From Streptococcus acidominimus (lineage in GTDB: Bacteria > Bacillota > Bacilli > Lactobacillales > Streptococcaceae), in contig NZ_MSJL01000011.1 in NCBI RefSeq assembly GCF_001921825.1, positions 1 through 58,027 on the forward strand: a stretch of 58,027 nucleotides of DNA, written 5' to 3'. Positions 17,717 to 26,577 of this stretch are shown one piece after another (position 1 is the first letter of the stretch; each line of letters opens with the position of its first letter). The notes under the pieces are model-generated. The model did no database searches. It had not been told where the DNA came from and saw only the letters and a list, made by a program, of their open reading frames with translations. Position numbers and translations under genes: made by a program.

Positions 17717-18898
17717 TTATTTAGCCGTTTCTGTAAGAGATACTGTATCAACTGTATCCGCCTTACCGTCTTTCAAGCTAACCACATAAACTGATTTAAC
17801 AACATTGTGGTCTTTGTCGATCGACATCTTACCAGTCACACCGTCAAAGTCTTTCAAAGCTGCCAAGTTGTCTTTCACTTCTGTCGAGTTTTTAGAACCT
17901 TTTGCAGCTTCTGCCGCCATGTAAACGGAGTCATAGGCAAGCGCTGAAAACATGGATGGCGCTTCGCCATATTCTTTTGTATAAGCCTCGTGGAAGGCTT
18001 TGGCACGCTCACTAGCGGATGGAACGAAAGCAGATAGGTAGTAAACCTTGTTTGCTGCTGAAGCTGTCGCAAGTTCTGCAAACAACGGCGAGTCAAAACC
18101 ATCTGAACCAAGGATTGGCTTGTCAATTCCTAGACCACGCGCTTGTTTGACGATTGTTCCTGTTTCATTGTAGTAACCTGGCATGATGATGGCATCAAAG
18201 TCAAGTCCCTTTAATTTTGTAAGGGCTGCTTGGAAATCTTTATCTCCTGACGCAAAGGTAATGGTTGAAACAATTTCACCCTTGTAGGCCTTTTGGAAAG
18301 ATTCAGCAACACCCTTACCGTAGTCTGACGAGTTGTCATAATACAGCACGACTTTCTTGGCACTTAGGTTTTTAGTGGCATAGTCTGCCATGATTTCACC
18401 TTGGTAGCCATCTGTAAAGGTTGCACGGAAGAAGAAATCTTGGACTTTCCCCTCGCTATTGACCACAAGGTCTGTTTGCGTTCCTGACGGGCTGATCATT
18501 GGCACGCCTGTTGAGGTAGCACTTGCGATAGAGGCACCTGACGCACCTGATGTCGCAGGGCCGATAATGATATTTGCCCCCTCACTTGCAAGGCTGGTTG
18601 CGATTGTCGCTGCTTCAGCTGTCTCTGATTTATTATCTTTTGCAATGACTTCAATCTTCTTGCCATCAACACCACCTGCAGCATTGATTTCTTTTACCGC
18701 AAGGTCTGCGCCATTTTTCTCCGTCTGACCATAGGATGAAACGGCACCTGACAATTCCAAATTATAACCAATCTTGATGGTCTCGCCTACTTCTGTACCA
18801 GTAGCAGAGGGATTTGTGCTTGATACATTTCCACAAGCCACAAGAAGCATTGCAGAAGCAAAGCTAACCAATGCTACTTTGAATGTATTTGTTTTCAT
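17717..18898 (-). CDS. livK: Branched-chain amino-acid binding lipoprotein LivK
   Basis: 393 residues. The signal peptide ends in the lipobox LLVACG (lipid-anchored cysteine about residue 22), followed by a serine/threonine-rich linker and a type I periplasmic-binding fold (IKIGYNLELSGAVSSYGQ, about 42-59). It captures leucine, isoleucine or valine outside the cell and hands them to LivHM. AAGGAG lies before the ATG. A CodY-type box inside its promoter fits repression when branched-chain amino acids are plentiful. Confidence 0.93.
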   Translation of the reverse strand: MKTNTFKVALVSFASAMLLVACGNVSSTNPSATGTEVGETIKIGYNLELSGAVSSYGQTEKNGADLAVKEINAAGGVDGKKIEVIAKDNKSETAEAATIATSLASEGANIIIGPATSGASGASIASATSTGVPMISPSGTQTDLVVNSEGKVQDFFFRATFTDGYQGEIMADYATKNLSAKKVVLYYDNSSDYGKGVAESFQKAYKGEIVSTITFASGDKDFQAALTKLKGLDFDAIIMPGYYNETGTIVKQARGLGIDKPILGSDGFDSPLFAELATASAANKVYYLSAFVPSASERAKAFHEAYTKEYGEAPSMFSALAYDSVYMAAEAAKGSKNSTEVKDNLAALKDFDGVTGKMSIDKDHNVVKSVYVVSLKDGKADTVDTVSLTETAK

Positions 18899-18938
18899 AA
18901 AAACTCCTTAAAACTTTCTTAATCTTTGCACTGTATCT

Positions 18939-18967
18939 AATATACTGAATTATCAGAAAATTGTCAA
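18939..18967 (-). promoter_or_regulatory. livK promoter with CodY box in the spacer
   Basis: On the minus strand, TTGACA (18962-18967) and TATATT (18939-18944) are separated by exactly 17 nt. The spacer holds AATTTTCTGATAATT (18948-18962), one mismatch from the CodY consensus AATTTTCWGAAAATT. CodY bound there would block RNA polymerase directly. Confidence 0.8.
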
Positions 18968-18992
18968 CAAAAAAAGAAAAATAATTTACGGA

Positions 18993-19259
18993 CTATTTTT
19001 CTTCTTCCTGACGCCATAAACTCCCAACAAAATCGGTGCCCAGTTCCTTTAAATAAGAAGGAACAACCTTTTTTACAAACTTTTCTTTTTTTAAACTTGC
19101 CATTAAGGCAGCCACATTTTCCTGATTGACATACAACAACAAATAGCGCAAACGGCGAGAATGGTAAATGATGTCCCCGTATTGATTTAATTTTCTCGCA
19201 TCGCGATTGTAATGCAGATAAACCGTCAGACTAAGCCGTTCTTGTTTTTCAAATACCAT
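18993..19259 (-). CDS. DUF2129 (YlbG/UPF0298) family protein
   Basis: 88 residues, the usual size. It begins MVFEKQERLSLTVYLHYNRD and carries the family patterns RKLNQYGDIIYHSRRLRYLL and YVNQENVAALMASLKK. It is a small cytoplasmic protein conserved in Bacilli with no established role. GAGGAAGAGC lies directly before the ATG, and a TGATATAAT extended -10 lies about 30 bp upstream. It stands alone. Confidence 0.85.
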   Translation of the reverse strand: MVFEKQERLSLTVYLHYNRDARKLNQYGDIIYHSRRLRYLLLYVNQENVAALMASLKKEKFVKKVVPSYLKELGTDFVGSLWRQEEEK

Positions 19260-19419
19260 GCTCTTCCTCTTTCATTTCTTCTTTTTCCATTATATCAGAA
19301 AACAAGGCATTGATACAGAAAAAACTCGGACAGAAGAATGCCACTATTTCCCACTGATAGTCTACAAATAAACAAGATACAAAGCCCGTTAAAAACTCAA
19401 AGCGCACTTCTTCATGTAT

Positions 19420-19606
19420 TATAGCCGTTTAGTTTATTTTTAGTACTACCTGCGACTTTTAACGAAAACTTCGTTTTCTTTATTTCCCGCCTCCCAGTCT
19501 CTCCCCAGACTGTTTTGACGAAAATTTCGTTTTCTTTATTTCCGACCTCCCCCAGTCTCTCCCCAGACTGGGGGAGCTAATACTAAAAGTAAACTAAACA
19601 ACTATA
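19420..19606. repeat. RUP-like element carrying two hairpin modules
   Basis: TATAGCCGTTTAGTTTATTT opens and AAACTAAACAACTATA closes the element. Between them are two modules of about 58 nt, each with a small palindrome (AACGAAAACTTCGTT, ACGAAAATTTCGT), a linker TTTATTTCC and a second stem (CAGTCTCTCCCCAGACTG, the last lengthened to CCCCCAGTCT/AGACTGGGGG). It links the RUP-like ends to the module arrayed at 26614. Confidence 0.7.
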
Positions 19607-20018
19607 ACAGGCACTTGACTGTTGATACCATATCCGTAAGCAGGCATAGCCTGCAACAGTTACGGCAAACTAGGAAATCTGACGCAGAACCTTTGAGAGA
19701 CTTTGCTCCGCAAACTTCTATTTCTACCCTCAACAGGCTATCTCTAAACTGTTCGACACGAGTTTCACTCGTTCTATTTCCAACCTTCAACAGTCTATTC
19801 CTAGACTGTTGAAGCCAACAAAGCCTCCCCCTAGGCAGTCATATCTGTGACACGGGCACGAATTGGAACAGCTATGGCAAAATAGTCGTTTTATCGATAG
19901 TCACTTCCTCCGCGCGAAAAGGCTGAAAGCTCCTGCTCTCAACCTTTCTTTATCCTTACAATCGGAAACCAAGACCAATCACCTCAAGAGACTGTCTACT
20001 GATTCCTATTTTACTTTT
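19607..20018. repeat. BOX-type composite repeat downstream of clpP
   Basis: The sequence contains the boxC-like GCAGGCATAGCCTGCAACAG and GGCAAACTAGGAAATC, then one module with stem ACGAGTTTCACTCGT, linker TCTATTTCCAACCT and stem CAACAGTCTATTCCTAGACTGTTG (about 19747-19812). No gene is seen. 19262-19419 likewise holds only a repeat fragment (ACAAAGCCCGTTAAAAACTC). Confidence 0.6.
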
Positions 20019-20609
20019 CTATTTCAGCTGGTTGTTTTCCATGATTTGATCAATAAAGCCATAATCAAGGGTTTCTTTGGCACTCATCCAGTAATCACGT
20101 TCAGCATCTTTATGGATTTGTTTGACACTTTTTCCTGAATTGTCAGCGAGGATTTTTTCAAGGGTGTTACGGGTTTTAAGTAGGTGTTCAGCCGCAATCG
20201 CCATATCGGTTTGTTGCGTACCACCACCAGTACCGCCCATTGGTTGGTGAATCATGTATTCTGCATGTGGCAACATGAAGCGTTTGCCCTTAGCACCACT
20301 TGAAGCGATAATGGTTCCCATGCTGGCTGCCATTCCCATGACGATGGTTTGGACATCTGCCTTGATAAAATTCATGGTGTCTACAATAGCCAGACCTGCT
20401 GAAACAGAACCTCCGGGAGTATTGACATAGAGATAAATATCCTTGGTTGGGTCTTGGGCATCAAGGAAGAGCAATTGGGCAATCACTGAATTTGCCATAT
20501 TGTCCTCAACTGGACCTGTCAACATGATAATACGATCTTTTAAGAGACGTGAGTAAATATCATACGAGCGCTCCCCACGGCTGGTTTGTTCAATAACTAC
20601 AGGAATCAT
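20019..20609 (-). CDS. clpP: ATP-dependent Clp protease proteolytic subunit
   Basis: 196 residues, the standard ClpP length. The catalytic triad is readable as Ser96 (GMAASMGT), His121 (YMIHQPMGG) and Asp172 (ERDYWMSA). It forms the tetradecameric peptidase working with Clp ATPases in protein quality control and regulation of competence and stress. AAGGAG precedes the ATG. A CtsR box overlaps its promoter. Its own downstream region is filled by repeats. Confidence 0.97.
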   Translation of the reverse strand: MIPVVIEQTSRGERSYDIYSRLLKDRIIMLTGPVEDNMANSVIAQLLFLDAQDPTKDIYLYVNTPGGSVSAGLAIVDTMNFIKADVQTIVMGMAASMGTIIASSGAKGKRFMLPHAEYMIHQPMGGTGGGTQQTDMAIAAEHLLKTRNTLEKILADNSGKSVKQIHKDAERDYWMSAKETLDYGFIDQIMENNQLK

Positions 20610-20636
20610 AGCATTCTCCTTTTCGATTTTGAAATT

Positions 20637-20666
20637 ATTATACTCAAATAGTCAAAAAAGGTCAAA
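20637..20666 (-). promoter_or_regulatory. clpP promoter overlapped by a CtsR box
   Basis: On the minus strand, TTGACC and TATAAT (20637-20642) stand 17 nt apart. The plus strand reads AGTCAAA-AAA-GGTCAAA at 20650-20666, matching the CtsR heptad repeat consensus. It covers the -35 and the spacer, so CtsR repression and heat induction are expected. Confidence 0.85.
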
Positions 20667-20710
20667 TAAAAAACTTAGGGGAAATAGAAATCGAATGAGC
20701 AGCTGTCTCT

Positions 20711-20799
20711 TATAGCCGTTTAGTTTATTTTTAGTACTAGCTCCAACAGTCTGGGGAGAGACTGTTGGAGCTAGTACTAAAAGTGAACTGAACAACTAT
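20711..20799. repeat. Short RUP-like element with a single stem
   Basis: TATAGCCGTTTAGTTTATTT and GTGAACTGAACAACTATC are the ends. The centre is one perfect stem, GCTCCAACAGTCT / AGACTGTTGGAGC, inside GTACTAGC...GCTAGTAC. This is the minimal form of the element that carries 15 modules at 26578. Confidence 0.7.
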
Positions 20800-20804
20800 C
20801 ACTC

Positions 20805-21321
20805 GCCTTGCTGAGTAAAAAGCTCCTGTGGAGGTTTTTAGCCTGTTCCCTTAAAACAAGATAGAACGAGTGGAACTCGTGTCGAACAGTCTAGGACTAG
20901 CCTGTTGAAGGTTGGAGATAGAACAAGCGAAGCTCGTGTCAAACGCCCTCGTATCTTAGAATTGAACTCGGGCTACAACTCACTGACAAAGCGCAGTCAA
21001 AAGGTTGAGTAAATCCAGATAACATCACAGTAGGCATCTGATTGTAGCTATCACTACAATCTAGTTGCCTTTGTGGGGGTCTCACTACGAAGCGAACCGC
21101 TTCTGTTCGGCCGCCTATTTTATCTAGGAGTTGCTTCAACAGTCTATGAATAGACTGTTGAAGGTTGGAGATAGAACGAGCGAAGCTCGTGTCAAACGCT
21201 CTCGTATCTTAGAATTGAACTCGAGCTACAACTCACTGACAAAAAGATCAAACTCATTGATTGCAAGACAATCTGCTTCGTTTGCCTATTTTGTCTAGGA
21301 GTTGCTTAACGCTCTCGTATC
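20805..21321 (-). repeat. Composite cassette array starting at the upp stop codon
   Basis: Read on the minus strand, the array begins GATACGAGAGCG directly after the upp TAA and holds two cassettes. Each runs from AAGATACGAGRGCGTT to GAGTTCAATT and includes AACTCCTAGAC/TAAAATAG and TGTCAGTGAGTTGTAGCTC. They carry hairpins GATTG-CAAGA-CAATC (near 21262), GAAGCG/CGCTTC (near 21092) and ACGAGC/GCTCGT. No gene is seen. Confidence 0.65.
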
Positions 21322-21951
21322 TTATTTTGTACCGAAGAGGCGGTCGCCCGCATCTCCCAATCCGGGAACGATATAGCCTTTTTCATTTAACTTTTCGTCC
21401 AAGGCTGCTGTAAAGATGTCCACATCTGGATGAGCTGCTTGAAGGGCTTTGACACCTTCTGGCGCTGCAACAAGGCAGACGAATTTGATGTTAGTTGCCC
21501 CGCGTTTTTTAAGCGAATCAATCGCCAAGATAGCGGATCCTCCTGTTGCCAGCATTGGGTCTACCACAAAAATCTGGCGTTGGTCAATGTCTTCTGGTAA
21601 CTTGACCAGATATTCAACTGGTTGTAAGGTTTCTTCATCCCGATACATACCGATATGACCAACCTTGGCTGCTGGTACAAGACTTAATAGACCATCTACC
21701 ATCCCAATTCCAGCACGCAGGATTGGCACAATCGCTAGCTTTTTCCCAGCGATTTGTTTTTGAACAGTCTTGGTAATAGGGGTCTCGATTTCCACATCTT
21801 CTAAGGGTAAGTCACGTAGCACTTCGTATCCCATCAGCATCGCAATTTCATCAACCAACTCACGGAAAGCCTTGGTAGGCGTATCCGTACGGCGCAAGAT
21901 AGACAATTTATGCTGGATAAGTGGATGTGCAATAACTTGGAATTTCTCCAT
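21322..21951 (-). CDS. upp: Uracil phosphoribosyltransferase
   Basis: 209 residues from the ATG at 21951 ([20 protein letters not shown]), the family's usual start and length, with AGAGG upstream; the frame is open for 16 more codons without support. The PRPP-binding motif [12 protein letters not shown] and the C-terminus [11 protein letters not shown] are conserved. It converts uracil and PRPP to UMP (pyrimidine salvage). Its stop codon is immediately followed by a repeat cassette. Confidence 0.96.
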   Translation of the reverse strand: MEKFQVIAHPLIQHKLSILRRTDTPTKAFRELVDEIAMLMGYEVLRDLPLEDVEIETPITKTVQKQIAGKKLAIVPILRAGIGMVDGLLSLVPAAKVGHIGMYRDEETLQPVEYLVKLPEDIDQRQIFVVDPMLATGGSAILAIDSLKKRGATNIKFVCLVAAPEGVKALQAAHPDVDIFTAALDEKLNEKGYIVPGLGDAGDRLFGTK

Positions 21952-22067
21952 GATGTAACCTCTTCTATTTGTTTTTTCCATTCTACCAAAAAACGACAAA
22001 AAAAGCTTGCCAAAATGGCAGGCTTTTGCGATTTTTCAAAACGAAGCCTCGAAGAGCAGCTTCTAGG

Positions 22068-22334
22068 CTACTCATCCAATTGTTTCTGCTGGTGGGCACG
22101 CGATAAGCGCATCATTTCCGTATACAATTCTGTCAACGGTGCACGCAAACTTGTATCTTTGAGATAGCTACCTACCTTTTCAATCACCTGTGCTTCGCGA
22201 CCGCTATCCAGAACCGGTAGACCGTGTTCTTTTTTTATTGCAACAACTTCCAAGGCAGTCTGCATCCGCTCCTCAAATAGACGCGCGATTTCTCTGTCAA
22301 TCTGGTCAATTTTTTCTCTTTGTTTTGATAACAT
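22068..22334 (-). CDS. Chorismate mutase (AroQ type)
   Basis: 88 residues, helical, with the AroQ pattern REKIDQIDREIARLFEERM (about 6-24), VVAIKKEHGLPVLDSGRE and RAHQQ. It converts chorismate to prephenate for phenylalanine and tyrosine synthesis. AGGAGGG precedes the ATG. It stands alone without other shikimate genes, as a monofunctional short form. Confidence 0.88.
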   Translation of the reverse strand: MLSKQREKIDQIDREIARLFEERMQTALEVVAIKKEHGLPVLDSGREAQVIEKVGSYLKDTSLRAPLTELYTEMMRLSRAHQQKQLDE

Positions 22335-22379
22335 CTTTGATCCCTCCTATAATATTAAATTATCAGTACTTCTACGGCA

Positions 22380-22592
22380 TCCTTTTCTAGCTCACAAGCT
22401 CCAAGAACTTTCGACAGTCTATTCCGAGAAAAAATAGGCAATGAAGTAGATTGTCTTACAAGCAATCAGATGGATCCCTACAAGGAACTACACTTGTCAG
22501 CAACTAAATGGCAACAGTTTCGCCTATTTTTCCGAGGTTTTAGGCTGAACTCAATTTATCAGCTTTTTGGGAAGATAAACTAAATGACTATA
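22380..22592. repeat. Degraded composite repeat
   Basis: Fragments of the intergenic modules are present: TAGATTGTCTTACAAGCAATC (the same stem as at 21262), GCAACAGTTTCGCCTATTTTTCC, and a RUP-like right end GATAAACTAAATGACTATA at 22574-22592. No coding sequence is seen in 22335-22703. Confidence 0.5.
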
Positions 22593-22703
22593 TTGACTGG
22601 CAGAGGGGCGAGAACCTAGGGCGTCCAACAGATGGAAATCCGAGAGACGCTTCTCCCTCAATGGGTAAGGAAAGCAGAAAAAGAAATTCGTTCGTAGAAA
22701 AAT

Positions 22704-24164
22704 CTATGGTAAGACAAGTACCCCAAGCGGGTAGAAAATAGCAATAGCTGATAGGATACTCCATAGCAGCATCCAACAACCAAATAGAAAGGTGTCACGA
22801 CTATTGGTCCAGTCTGAACCAATTGAAATCGCAACGTAGGGCATGGCTGGTGCTGTCACAAAAGCAAGTGAAGCCATATAACCGATCGCACAACAGATGA
22901 CCGCAATATTGGCTGTGAATTGTGTCCCAGCCGATTGGTAGAGGGTCAATGCCATGGTCGTCACGACCGACACCGTCACCAGATTAGAGGTGAAGTTGGT
23001 CTGAACCCCTGCCCAGACTACGAAGAAGACCACCATGAAGATCGGACTAAGCCCTACTACAACTGGTGATAACTGCTCATTCAAGAGAGCGACCACGCCT
23101 ACTTTTTCATTCGATAGAACCGTTCCCAATGCCAGAGTTGATCCGACTAAGAGCATGCTTGGCCAATGCACTCCTTTGGAAAGTGCTTCTGAAATGTTTA
23201 GTAAGGGCTTGCCCTCCACATTCAATAAGGCAAGGACAGCCGTCATCAAGAGTGGCGGAAACATAATTCCAGCCTCTTTAAAGAAAGTAGCAAAGGCAGG
23301 GAGAGCTCCGACTAAAATCTCAGGAACCAGCCACATGGCTACCATTCCTAAAAAGAGCCCGACGATCCATTTTTCTCGCTTATCAACTGGCTCTAAAGCG
23401 GTCAAACTATCCAATTCTTTCATCTGAATATCCTTGGTATCAATCTTAAACAAGAAGCGCACAGAAAAAAGCAAGACAAGAAAAAGGGCTAGTCCTGCTG
23501 GCACAGCAAATTGCATGTACTGCAAGTTGCTGATAGCTACCTTGGACATGGCAGTATATAAGCCCATAGCCGTGATGGCAAAGACGTGGTTAATCGGTGT
23601 GATGGCTGTCCCGATTGCAATGGTGATAAACATGGCAATCAACAGGTGCGACGCCGATTGATCACCTTTTTTCCAGCCGAATTGCAGGCATATTTCTTCA
23701 AATAGAGGGAGCAAAAACATGAAAATTACGGTCGGTGAAATCGCGCTGCTCAATAGGAGAACCACTCCCAAGAAAGCCGTGATAAAACGTGACGGTCGGC
23801 TCATGGCAAAACGGCTATGAACCACTTTTGACGTCACTCGTTTTAAAAATGAAGTTTGATTCAGGGCATAGGTCATAACAAAGGTAAAGAGCAAGAAGAC
23901 AAAGGTCGTATTTCCAAAAGACCACTGGGAAACCTGACCATAGGTCATCTCGGGAATCAAACCTAGGCTCACCAAGGTCAGCAAGCTCGGCCAATCCGTT
24001 GCCACAAATAACCATAAAATCAAACTGCCAACCAAGGTTGCAAGAGCAGCGAAAGTCTGGCTAGAAAGACCAAACAAATGCCAGCCAAACAAGGTATGGA
24101 GATAGGCAAGGATCAGAACTCCCAATCCTAAACACCTTGCTATCCCCTGCTTTTTCCATTGCAT
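22704..24164 (-). CDS. SLC13/DASS-type anion permease
   Basis: 486 residues from the ATG at 24164, which has AAGGAG at 8 nt; the ATG two codons earlier is only 2 nt from that site. About 11-12 membrane segments, with repeated hairpin-like features (SSAISPTVIFMFLLPL, about 120; VQTNFTSNLVTVSVV, about 405) of the DASS fold. It is downstream of and likely co-transcribed with two cystathionine-type enzymes. The substrate could thus be a sulfur-containing or dicarboxylic anion; this is inference. Confidence 0.75.
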   Translation of the reverse strand: MQWKKQGIARCLGLGVLILAYLHTLFGWHLFGLSSQTFAALATLVGSLILWLFVATDWPSLLTLVSLGLIPEMTYGQVSQWSFGNTTFVFLLFTFVMTYALNQTSFLKRVTSKVVHSRFAMSRPSRFITAFLGVVLLLSSAISPTVIFMFLLPLFEEICLQFGWKKGDQSASHLLIAMFITIAIGTAITPINHVFAITAMGLYTAMSKVAISNLQYMQFAVPAGLALFLVLLFSVRFLFKIDTKDIQMKELDSLTALEPVDKREKWIVGLFLGMVAMWLVPEILVGALPAFATFFKEAGIMFPPLLMTAVLALLNVEGKPLLNISEALSKGVHWPSMLLVGSTLALGTVLSNEKVGVVALLNEQLSPVVVGLSPIFMVVFFVVWAGVQTNFTSNLVTVSVVTTMALTLYQSAGTQFTANIAVICCAIGYMASLAFVTAPAMPYVAISIGSDWTNSRDTFLFGCWMLLWSILSAIAIFYPLGVLVLP

Positions 24165-24180
24165 ATTCATCTCTCCTTCT

Positions 24181-25353
24181 CTAAAACGAAGCCTGCCCGA
24201 AGGCCATTGCAATCCGCTCGCAGGCTTCCCTCACAGTCTCAAACGGTGTTGCCACATTCAAACGAGCATGGCACCTACCTTCTTTACCAAAGGTCAAACC
24301 GTCATTTAAGACCACGCGCGCTTTTTCACGCAGTATTTCCTGAACCTCCTCGTGGCTAAGCCCATAGGCTGAAAAATCAAGCCATACAAGATAGGTAGCT
24401 TCTGGCTTCATCACCTCAATCGCAGTATGCTTCCCTAGATAGTCCACAACATAGTCAATATTCCGCTCTAGCACAGATTTCAACTCCTCTAACCAAGGCT
24501 TTCCATGGGAAAATGCAGCCTCGGTTGCCAGCAGACCGACCGTTGAAATTTCATAGTGATTATTAGCCAACTGCTGTCTCGTAAACCGCTTGCGCAAGTT
24601 CTTATTTTCAATAATTGCAAAACTATTTTTAGTTCCTGCAATATTAAAGGTCTTAGTAGCTGACGACAAGATGATGGTGAAATCCTTAAACGCTGGCGCC
24701 ACCGTATTAAAACTATGATGCCTGTGTCCAAACAAGGTCAAATCCTGATGAATCTCATCCGATACCAACAAGACTTCGTGCTTCTGGCAGAGACGACCAA
24801 TTGCGACCAATTCATCCCTACTCCACACACGACCACCAGGATTGTGCGGGTTACAGAGGATATATAACTTTACATCCTGCTCCACCAAGTCCTTTTCCAA
24901 CTGCTCAAGATCCAACTCAAAGCGACCATTGTTCTTGACTAAGGAATTGGTGACCAAGGTTCGGTGATTGAGCTTGACAGTGCGGGCAAAGGGCGGATAA
25001 ACGGGCGTGTTGATGAGGATTACATCTCCTACTTCAGTCAGCGCTTGAACTGCGATCGAAAGGGCAGGTACAACGCCCTCAATCAAGACAAGGGCCTCTC
25101 GCTCAACAGCATAGTGATGCTCTGATTTTTCCCAGTTGATAATGCTTTTGTAAAGGGCATCACTAGCATAGGTATAGCCAAAAACATACTCGTCAGCATA
25201 ACGCCTCACTGCATCACGTAGCTCTTGAAAGGGAAGAAAATCCATATCCGCTACCCACATTTGCAGTAAATCTGGATCCTCCTCACTCTTCCTCCATTTT
25301 TCTGAATCTTGTGCCAAACGATTCGGCCGTGTTGTAAAATCAAATCTTCCCAT
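24181..25353 (-). CDS. MalY/PatB-type aminotransferase (cystathionine beta-lyase)
   Basis: 390 residues of fold type I PLP enzyme, subgroup MalY/PatB. It starts MGRFDFTTRPNRLAQDSEKW. The PLP lysine is in SSATKTFNIAGTKNSF (about 231-246), with NPHNPGGRVW (about 163) and SDEIHQDL in the cofactor site. It cleaves carbon-sulfur bonds of cystathionine or cysteine. Its start overlaps the upstream gene by 14 bp, with GGAGGAGGAAC before the ATG. Confidence 0.88.
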   Translation of the reverse strand: MGRFDFTTRPNRLAQDSEKWRKSEEDPDLLQMWVADMDFLPFQELRDAVRRYADEYVFGYTYASDALYKSIINWEKSEHHYAVEREALVLIEGVVPALSIAVQALTEVGDVILINTPVYPPFARTVKLNHRTLVTNSLVKNNGRFELDLEQLEKDLVEQDVKLYILCNPHNPGGRVWSRDELVAIGRLCQKHEVLLVSDEIHQDLTLFGHRHHSFNTVAPAFKDFTIILSSATKTFNIAGTKNSFAIIENKNLRKRFTRQQLANNHYEISTVGLLATEAAFSHGKPWLEELKSVLERNIDYVVDYLGKHTAIEVMKPEATYLVWLDFSAYGLSHEEVQEILREKARVVLNDGLTFGKEGRCHARLNVATPFETVREACERIAMAFGQASF

Positions 25354-26446
25354 GTTCCTCCTCCAATGCCTGCCTTAAATCCGCAATCAAATCATCCGCA
25401 TCTTCGATTCCAATCGATAAGCGCAACAAGTCGTCGGTCAAGCCGTAGGAATGGCGCACTTCTGCAGGGATATCCGCATGGGTTTGGGTAGCAGGATAGG
25501 TGATCAAGCTCTCTACACCACCGAGACTTTCTGCAAAGGTAAAGACCTTTAATTGGTTTAAAATACTTGGAATTCTGGTCTCATCAAGCAGCTTGACAGA
25601 CACCATGCCACCTTTTCCAGTATAGTAGACATCACGTACTGCCCCTGATTGGCGCAAAAAGTCCGCCACTTGCTGGGCATTTTTTGTCGAGCGTTCCATG
25701 CGTAGAGCCAGTGTTTTCAACCCCCGCATCAACAGGTAGGCATCAAATGGTGATAGGGTTGGTCCTGTCGTATTTTGATCATAAAAGAGCTTCTCATACA
25801 AGTCCTTGTCATTGGTCATCAAGGCACCCGCTAAGACATCATTATGGCCAGATAAATACTTGGTTGCAGAATGCAGCACGACATCAGCTCCCAAAGGGAG
25901 CGGATTTTGATAAATCGGACTGTAAAAGGTGTTGTCCACAATGAGCTTAGCTCCATGCGCGTGAGCTACTGTAGCTACTTTTTCAATATCAAACTCTACC
26001 ATCAAGGGGTTGGTCGGTGTTTCAATAAAGACATAGTCGGTAGCCGCTGTAATCTGGGCGAGCAGGTTCTCCTCTGAATGAGCATAGCGAAATTGAAAAC
26101 GTCCGTTTGCTTCCTGCTCATTGAACCAACGAAAACTACCGCCATACAAATCGCGTGCAGCGACAATCTGACTACCGACTGGAAAACTGCTAAAGAGCAA
26201 GACCAAGGCTGCCATACCAGAACTTGTCACCAAGGCATAATCAGCCTTTTCAATCGCTGCCAAGGTCTTTTCCAAATTCAGACGCGTTGGATTTTTAGTC
26301 CGTGTATAATCAAAGCCTGTCGATTGACCAAATTCTGGGTGCTGATAGGTCGTTGATAAATGAATAGGCGACACTAGGGCTCCTGTCCTGTCATCCGAGT
26401 TAATCCCAGCGTGTGCTAACAAGGTATCTATTTTATAATCGGTCAT
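25340..26446 (-). CDS. Cystathionine gamma-synthase / beta-lyase family enzyme
   Basis: 368 residues, Cys/Met metabolism PLP family. The PLP lysine sits in HSATKYLSGHNDVLAG (about 193-208). TRTKNPTRLNLEKTLAAIE and ETPTNPLMVEFD are also family signatures. From sequence alone I cannot separate MetB (joining cysteine and an activated homoserine) from MetC (splitting cystathionine). It is the first gene of the three-gene operon with the MalY-like enzyme and the SLC13 carrier. Confidence 0.88.
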   Translation of the reverse strand: MTDYKIDTLLAHAGINSDDRTGALVSPIHLSTTYQHPEFGQSTGFDYTRTKNPTRLNLEKTLAAIEKADYALVTSSGMAALVLLFSSFPVGSQIVAARDLYGGSFRWFNEQEANGRFQFRYAHSEENLLAQITAATDYVFIETPTNPLMVEFDIEKVATVAHAHGAKLIVDNTFYSPIYQNPLPLGADVVLHSATKYLSGHNDVLAGALMTNDKDLYEKLFYDQNTTGPTLSPFDAYLLMRGLKTLALRMERSTKNAQQVADFLRQSGAVRDVYYTGKGGMVSVKLLDETRIPSILNQLKVFTFAESLGGVESLITYPATQTHADIPAEVRHSYGLTDDLLRLSIGIEDADDLIADLRQALEEEHGKI

Positions 26447-26474
26447 CTCACCCTCCTATTCAAGTCTTATAACT

Positions 26475-26561
26475 ATTGTAGCATTTATTGTCGGAATTTT
26501 CATAAAAATATACAAAAATGCCATAGTTTTTTCTAAAAAAACGGTATAGTTTTTAGCTATA
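26475..26561 (-). promoter_or_regulatory. Control region of the cystathionine operon
   Basis: A -10 (TACAAT on the minus strand, 26475-26480) lacks a good -35, as expected for an activated promoter. TATAGTTTTTAGCTATA at 26545-26561 is two mismatches from the MET box recognised by the LysR regulator MtaR/MetR (TATAGTTTNAAACTATA, recalled). AATTTTCATAAAAAT at 26495-26509 is two mismatches from a CodY box. Confidence 0.55.
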
Positions 26562-26577
26562 TCCTCTTCTTGCCTTT

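Noticed and set aside
19615..19812. 65-codon ORFs on both strands near 19600-19812
   Set aside because: They are translations of BOX-type modules with no ribosome site.
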